Assembly (NCBI RefSeq): GCF_000355805.1
Contig: NZ_CM001837.1
Coordinates: forward strand, 447,434-511,433
Length of the DNA stretch: 64,000 nucleotides
Reading direction: 5' to 3'
Source: Dokdonia sp. PRO95
GTDB lineage: Bacteria; Bacteroidota; Bacteroidia; Flavobacteriales; Flavobacteriaceae
Of the stretch, positions 60,501 through 64,000 are shown piece by piece (position 1 is the stretch's first letter; each line of letters starts with the position of its first letter). The notes below the pieces were generated by a model. It did not search any database and had not been told where the DNA came from. It saw nothing but the letters and a program-made list of their open reading frames with translations. A program made the position numbers and the translations under genes.

Positions 60501-60794
60501 GAAGGTTGTGGAAAAGATAGTAAGAAAATAACAGTAGTCGATTATCCTAAATTTTTCACACCTAATAATGATGGCTATCATGATTTTTGGCACATCTATG
60601 GAATAACAAATTACCCAAGTGCCAAAATACACATATACGATAGATTCGGTAAGCTATTGAAACAACTTTCTCCCTCAGAGCAAGGGTGGAATGGTATTTA
60701 CAGAGGTCAAAAAATGCCGTCAAGCGACTATTGGTTTAGCGTAGATCTTGGTCAAGGGACTCTATTTTCTGGACACTTTACACTTAAGAGATAA
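57531..60794 (+). CDS. large type IX-secreted repeat protein with type B sorting domain
   Basis: The 1087-residue protein has a signal peptide (MNSNLHFKLLLLICISVVFKSNSQ). Two homologous ~190-residue domains follow (both with SGQVG-TKSS, WSR-F and DANFYINVTGE). A PKD domain lies near residues 405-490 (VLWDFGDVASGD), then four ~90-residue repeats sharing LPNP-T and CYSET. The C-terminus (FFTPNNDGYHDFWHIYGITN ... IYDRFGKLLKQLS) is the gliding-motility-associated/type B sorting domain, so it is exported by type IX secretion and anchored or released at the cell surface. It may be an adhesin; the ligand is unknown. Confidence 0.9.
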   Translation: MNSNLHFKLLLLICISVVFKSNSQITLSHNVGSTPVETDMTSCERDESWSRIFKLSDFGIAASEQFIITSGQVGLSKSSTGAYLEFNIYSIDGDFPYYPYSVYPTTHLGGYGLGQSPEINGTPEIIETDFDRPIIVPAGTERILVTVSKTDDFYNEESGEVFIAGTEQDTGVSWYWGCDDNGYITPTTDLITPVDDANFYINVTGNVIDVNSRGTITRLSHNACDDIVETNIHSCTSSDIYWSRAFTLEEFGISTNEEFTINSGQVGITKSSYQPELNFRIYKIDNNFPSSFSESDLIGSSQYQQISPNIGDNPQIINIAFDTPVVIPPNVERILVEVHKGITYGSALAFIAGSTQDNDVSWQRGCTRNVNTINGFATATQIGAPDANFYINVTGEVNNIYNDFEMNVSNICAEFVKEFSLEGNSTITSVLWDFGDVASGDSKTSSELSPFHDFSADGIYTVTATITTTSGSSEVITETISVTEPPQAYGISNITQCEDMEGTGISSFDVSNITNQVLGGQQDKTVTFIDGVGNEYDVLPNPFTNTVSNLETITVRVAHNNNLCCYSETSFDLITTPLPILENISDITNCENATQGYSDFDLSMIATDISQNQPNSTIQFFNGNGVELQEPLPNPYSNSTPWQEIITIKATNNQTGCSNETTFNLNVAANPIANDIEILTGCDDNEDGISEYFDTSNVESQVMGDQSGMQVSYYDTAGALLPYPLPNPFTNTEPDIQDIIVRVTDPSTDCYSETILTLETSQQPVINELDSLFACNQTDGFSQFDTSQIENTLLGNQTGLIVTYWDNSGNALPSPLPNPYLNTVAFNQTINVKVENELNPLCYSETSFNLIINELPEIQLEEEYFICNSENSLSLNVEAGFESYLWLYEDGTTISNTRTANISTEGNYTVIVAQMENGISCENYFDFTLIRSALPEIQEVRYGELGNNFIEIITSSVGDFEYSIDGIDFQNSNYFSDVSGGIYNVQVRDKEGCGKDSKKITVVDYPKFFTPNNDGYHDFWHIYGITNYPSAKIHIYDRFGKLLKQLSPSEQGWNGIYRGQKMPSSDYWFSVDLGQGTLFSGHFTLKR

Positions 60795-60803
60795 GTAAAA
60801 AAA

Positions 60804-61343
60804 ATGCTAAAAAAACATCTCCTTATAATATTGACCTTATTTATTAGCCTTCAAAGCTTCTCTCAAAGAAAATATCAAAAGAGTGAGTATTCTAAATATC
60901 TAGAACAACACCCTTTCGGCTCAATATCTGAGAATTATGTATTAATCCTTTCTGGATATTTTGATGATTGTGGAGAATTTGGTGGGCACGAAGAAACCAT
61001 TGAACTTACACGAATTGACAGAAAACTAACGGCCATTATCACCATTTTTGATAATAATTGTGATGGTAATACCGCAGCAAAATTAGATTCACAGTCCTAC
61101 TTAGTTAAAGAAGCTACTGTACCTCTTTTTCAAGATTACTTAAATCAATTATTGACAAAGAGCTTAGCTTATTATATTCCTTATCATGTAGGAAACACCT
61201 ACACAGCAATTTTAGATTTCAAAAAGATCAATGATAGTGAAGAGCTTGATGATACTTTTAAAAGAGTACACCTTGTATATCCTAGTGTAAGCTCAAAATG
61301 GCCTGCCTTTGAAAAACTAAAATACAACATCATCAATCAATAA
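60804..61343 (+). CDS. secreted protein of unknown function
   Basis: The 179-residue protein has a signal peptide (MLKKHLLIILTLFISLQSFSQ) and a mature domain with FDDCGEFGGHEE and FDNNCDGN, which are acidic Cys-containing loops. No family recognised. The start is 9 bp after the large secreted protein's stop, and the CPBP protease follows 4 bp after its own stop, so the three are probably one transcript. Confidence 0.6.
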   Translation: MLKKHLLIILTLFISLQSFSQRKYQKSEYSKYLEQHPFGSISENYVLILSGYFDDCGEFGGHEETIELTRIDRKLTAIITIFDNNCDGNTAAKLDSQSYLVKEATVPLFQDYLNQLLTKSLAYYIPYHVGNTYTAILDFKKINDSEELDDTFKRVHLVYPSVSSKWPAFEKLKYNIINQ

Positions 61344-61347
61344 CTAA

Positions 61348-62223
61348 ATGCCTCAAAACACCACACCTAAACCTCACATAAACAAGCACGTAGGCTGGAT
61401 ACGAGTGCTTGCCATTATCCTTCCTTACCTATTTATTGTTGGTATATTTCAGCTCATAGGCTACTATGTTATTGGCATAGATTATAATGAGCTTCCTACA
61501 CAGAAGTCTCCTTTCCAGTTATTTGTAGGCACCATATTCTCTTTACTAGGAACACTTACTGTGATATGGATTTTTATAAAATTTGTAGATAGAAAACCTT
61601 TTATCGAGTTAGGTTTTGCGCTAAAAAACAGGAAGAAAGACATCATCGTTGGTCTACTTATAGGCGCGGCAATCATGGCGCTGGGTTATCTTATCATGTT
61701 ATCAATGGGCGAAATTCAATTTAAGGGCTTCCATTGGGATGCTATACAGCTGCTGTATTCCATCCTCACGTTTGTAAATATTGCGATATTAGAAGAGGCG
61801 CTGCTGCGTGGTTACGTACTGCGCAACCTGATGATTTCTTTTAATAAGTACATCGCTCTTATTGTTTCGGCGCTGTTGTTTTCATTGCTTCACGCAGTAA
61901 ATCCTAATGTAGATATGTTTGCGCTAGCCAACTTATTTCTAGCGGGTATTTTACTAGGGATTTCATATGTGTACACTAAGAATTTATGGTTTCCTATCGC
62001 GCTGCATTTGAGCTGGAACCTTTTTCAAACCTTATTTGGTTTCAATGTAAGTGGTATTGATTCGTATCATCTTATTGAAATTAGCATCACAGAAAACAAC
62101 CTCCTCAACGGCGGTCTTTTTGGTTTTGAAGGCTCCATATTTTCTATCATTTTTCAGGTGATTACTATTATTCTGATAGTTCGGTATTACAACAAAAACA
62201 AAGACTCTTCAGCGACAGCATAA
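61348..62223 (+). CDS. CPBP-family intramembrane glutamic protease
   Basis: The 291-residue protein has about eight membrane segments and the ABI/CPBP motifs: EEALLRG (motif 1, EExxxR), SALLFSLLHAVNP (motif 2, FxxxH) and IALHLSWNLFQ (motif 3, HxxxN). These residues form the active site of Rce1-like proteases. The substrate is unknown; roles in protein maturation or immunity-type functions are known in the family. Confidence 0.9.
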   Translation: MPQNTTPKPHINKHVGWIRVLAIILPYLFIVGIFQLIGYYVIGIDYNELPTQKSPFQLFVGTIFSLLGTLTVIWIFIKFVDRKPFIELGFALKNRKKDIIVGLLIGAAIMALGYLIMLSMGEIQFKGFHWDAIQLLYSILTFVNIAILEEALLRGYVLRNLMISFNKYIALIVSALLFSLLHAVNPNVDMFALANLFLAGILLGISYVYTKNLWFPIALHLSWNLFQTLFGFNVSGIDSYHLIEISITENNLLNGGLFGFEGSIFSIIFQVITIILIVRYYNKNKDSSATA

Positions 62224-62277
62224 CAAACTGTTTCAACCATTACATATTGATTTCATAAGAGCTTATGGGGAATGAGT

Positions 62278-62295
62278 ACGCTTTCGCGAAAGCGT
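62278..62295. repeat. palindrome, 18-bp perfect form, after the CPBP gene
   Basis: ACGCTTTCGCGAAAGCGT, the first copy after the 11-kb gap. Confidence 0.95.
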
Positions 62296-62424
62296 GATTA
62301 CCCACATCAACCTCTTACTATTTAATTTTCCATACTTTTAACCCATAGTCTTTCACTAGACTAGTGTTAAACCTACCCTGCAACTATCTCAATGTTGATA
62401 GTTGGGTCATTATACATCACTACT

Positions 62425-63315
62425 ATGAAGAAAATATCGTTAGTACTCGCACTCATGGTTACTGCAGTTGGATTTACTCAAAACAAGCAAGATGCTCAGC
62501 CTAAGCTTGAAAGCAATACGGTCTATTTAAAAAAGATAGCGCATAGAACGTCAAGTATTGAGCCTATTGCTAACCCTGAGAATAATCCGCTTACTACTAA
62601 AATCAACGCACTAGAGAACGATCTCAAAGATATGGAGGCAATGCAACTTCAAGATTCATTCTTGTTACAAGATTTATCTAGTTACGCCACAAAGGATGAT
62701 GTCTTTAATGGCTACATCAAGCACTTGCGCGGCTTTAAGACACCTAGCGTATATGTTGAGGAAATTGTAAAATTCCCACCCGTAGTGGAAGTGGGCAACA
62801 CAACAAATAAGTTAAAACTTGGTAATGGAGTAGCAGAAGCTCAAGCAGCACTAGACCAAGGATCCATAAGACAAATGCGTACGGAAGATAGCAATCCATC
62901 TACCGGGGTTGAAATTATCTCTAACAGAAACCCAAGTAGTAAACCCTTACCTAATGCGGAAAACAATCCGCTAATAGCGCAAATAAATGCACTAGAAGCT
63001 GCGCTGATAACGGCAAAGGTTGCTCAATTTCAACAAGAATTTGAAACCACATTTTATGGAGTAGATGGTAATCAAAGTAAGGATGTAGATAATCCAGATA
63101 TGATTTTAAACAACTATATCAATAATCTCGAAGAAAACCTACAAAAGCAGGGCTACTACAGAAGAGTTTCTGAGCGCTTGAGACATAAGAACAGGGCAAT
63201 GGTAAAGAAACCTGGTCTAGAGCATAAAGCTGGTGTTACCCCTGGCGGAAAATTAATGATGCAACAAAGAACAAATACAAAAGCAACGACTGTCAAGAAG
63301 AAAACAAAGCAGTAA
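62425..63315 (+). CDS. secreted coiled-coil protein with internal duplication
   Basis: Started at 62425 the protein has 296 residues and a signal peptide (MKKISLVLALMVTAVGFTQ); an upstream in-frame ATG adds 11 residues without improving it. Two blocks are alike: PENNPLTTKINALENDLKD and AENNPLIAQINALEAALIT, each starting a helical, heptad-like stretch. The C-terminus is basic (KTNTKATTVKKKTKQ-like). No family recognised. The basic tail could bind nucleic acid or surface polymer. Confidence 0.6.
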   Translation: MKKISLVLALMVTAVGFTQNKQDAQPKLESNTVYLKKIAHRTSSIEPIANPENNPLTTKINALENDLKDMEAMQLQDSFLLQDLSSYATKDDVFNGYIKHLRGFKTPSVYVEEIVKFPPVVEVGNTTNKLKLGNGVAEAQAALDQGSIRQMRTEDSNPSTGVEIISNRNPSSKPLPNAENNPLIAQINALEAALITAKVAQFQQEFETTFYGVDGNQSKDVDNPDMILNNYINNLEENLQKQGYYRRVSERLRHKNRAMVKKPGLEHKAGVTPGGKLMMQQRTNTKATTVKKKTKQ

Positions 63316-63343
63316 ATAGCACAGAAATAACTATCCCAAACAA

Positions 63344-64000
63344 GTGAACACCTCACCACCTACAAATCCAAGTTGGAGCGCCTGTACTACGTGTAATGGG
63401 CAGGGAAGTAAAAGTCAGCGACTTCGTAAGAAAGTGCGCTTAGCTTACCAGCGAGCGGTTGCGGAGTATGAGGAATCAGATAAAAAAGGCATCGCTCCCA
63501 CTCGACCAAAAAGACACCAAAGCAAATGCATTGCATGTAACGGCTCCGGTATAACCCCAGCACCATCTCCACCATCACCAGATACAGAGCACTATCCTCA
63601 CGTGGCAATTATAGGTGCTGGCATAGGAGGTGTGGCGCTAGCGGTAGCTTGCTTACATCGTGGGGTTCCGTTTACGTTATATGAGCGCGATAAGAGTTTT
63701 GACGCACGTTCGCAAGGCTACGGCCTTACCTTGCAACAAGCGAGCAAGGCAATTGAAGGTTTTGGAATCACTCAATTGGATGAGGGAATTGTGTCTACTA
63801 GGCATCTCGTTCATACTCCAGAAGGTACGGTCGTAGGTGAATGGGGCATGAGAAAGTGGATGGAAGAAGATGATGATGCAAGCCCTAAGCGCACCAATAT
63901 TCACATAGCTAGGCAATCATTACGACTTGCGTTGCTAGAACAACTGGGCGACTCGCCACACATACAATGGGGACATCAATATGTGGAGCACAGCAGCGCT
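63344..64000 (+). CDS. FAD-dependent monooxygenase with N-terminal CxxCxGxG zinc finger (incomplete)
   Basis: Open from GTG at 63344 to the window end. The first 70 residues hold two DnaJ-type elements, CTTCNGQG and CIACNGSG, which together give a zinc-binding pair. Then comes a flavin monooxygenase start: HVAIIGAGIGGVALAVACLHRGVPFTLYER (FAD GxGxxG and Glu), followed by RSQGYGLTLQQASKAIEGFG. I recall bacterial flavoproteins with the same zinc-finger/FAD arrangement, so the fusion is probably real. GTG is used because it is the first possible start after the previous gene and precedes both CxxC pairs. Confidence 0.8.
   Translation, partial: MNTSPPTNPSWSACTTCNGQGSKSQRLRKKVRLAYQRAVAEYEESDKKGIAPTRPKRHQSKCIACNGSGITPAPSPPSPDTEHYPHVAIIGAGIGGVALAVACLHRGVPFTLYERDKSFDARSQGYGLTLQQASKAIEGFGITQLDEGIVSTRHLVHTPEGTVVGEWGMRKWMEEDDDASPKRTNIHIARQSLRLALLEQLGDSPHIQWGHQYVEHSSA

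Noticed and set aside
1-64000. tRNA and rRNA genes
   Set aside because: I looked for T-loop (GGTTCGAATCC-like) and acceptor-stem patterns and saw none; a covariance search would be decisive.

Overview
The window reads as the chromosome of a marine flavobacterium, most likely Dokdonia (formerly Krokinobacter). The evidence is a sodium-pumping rhodopsin that, as I recall the sequence, is nearly identical to KR2 of Krokinobacter eikastus; Bacteroidetes-type promoters (TTG, then TAnnTTTG); type IX secretion and gliding genes (PorT/SprT, GldA, a type B sorting domain); a lipid-anchored TamA (TamL); and the palindrome CGCTTTCGCGAAAGCG scattered through the core genome. I saw no tRNA, rRNA, CRISPR array, transposase or integrase.

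Layout. 0-6 kb: lipocalin-like lipoprotein, DUF721 protein, secreted S9-like hydrolase, argS, a conserved unknown and an SDR/DUF2867 protein. 6-11 kb: ctlX-like amidinohydrolase, YpdA-type reductase and the trkH-trkA potassium uptake pair. 11-20.8 kb: ubiE/menG, porT, trmH-type methyltransferase, tamL, fbaA, accD (without its zinc ribbon), prenyl synthase, rlmN. 21-27.3 kb: a glyoxylate-shunt block (class V aminotransferase, aceA, aceB) divergent from a RamB/ScfR-like regulator, with a GCGAACGTTCGC palindrome in the shared promoter region. 27.5-37.7 kb: queA, aroA, MazG-like, three DUF3857 paralogues, dtd, rsgA. 38.6-42.8 kb: an aromatic amino-acid operon (pheA, aminotransferase, tyrA, DAHP synthase-chorismate mutase) preceded by a promoter, a Phe/Tyr-rich leader peptide and a terminator hairpin, which is a complete transcription attenuator. 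43-48.1 kb: gldA, the NDQ sodium-pump rhodopsin, rpsO, pnp.

48.1-57.5 kb is accessory. A Fur-family regulator is divergent from a thioredoxin-reductase-like flavoprotein with a Tat-like N-terminus. After it come single-gene modules separated by copies of the pnp terminator block, and then genes each followed by a second repeat family (around 54374, 55102, 56195 and 56998). This part carries an RNase HI followed in frame by a zinc-ribbon ORF, an SF1 helicase with a nuclease-like insert and a zinc ribbon, small membrane proteins and a frameshifted SH3 lipoprotein. The core palindrome is absent from 51.14 to 62.27 kb, which supports later acquisition. 57.5-64 kb: a large type IX-secreted repeat protein, a secreted unknown, a CPBP protease, a coiled-coil secreted protein and the start of a flavin monooxygenase with an N-terminal CxxCxGxG zinc finger.

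The strongest new observation is the aromatic attenuator at 42641-42833. Next are the genome-wide palindrome, which also lies in frame inside four conserved enzymes, and the repeat-delimited cassette-like island.
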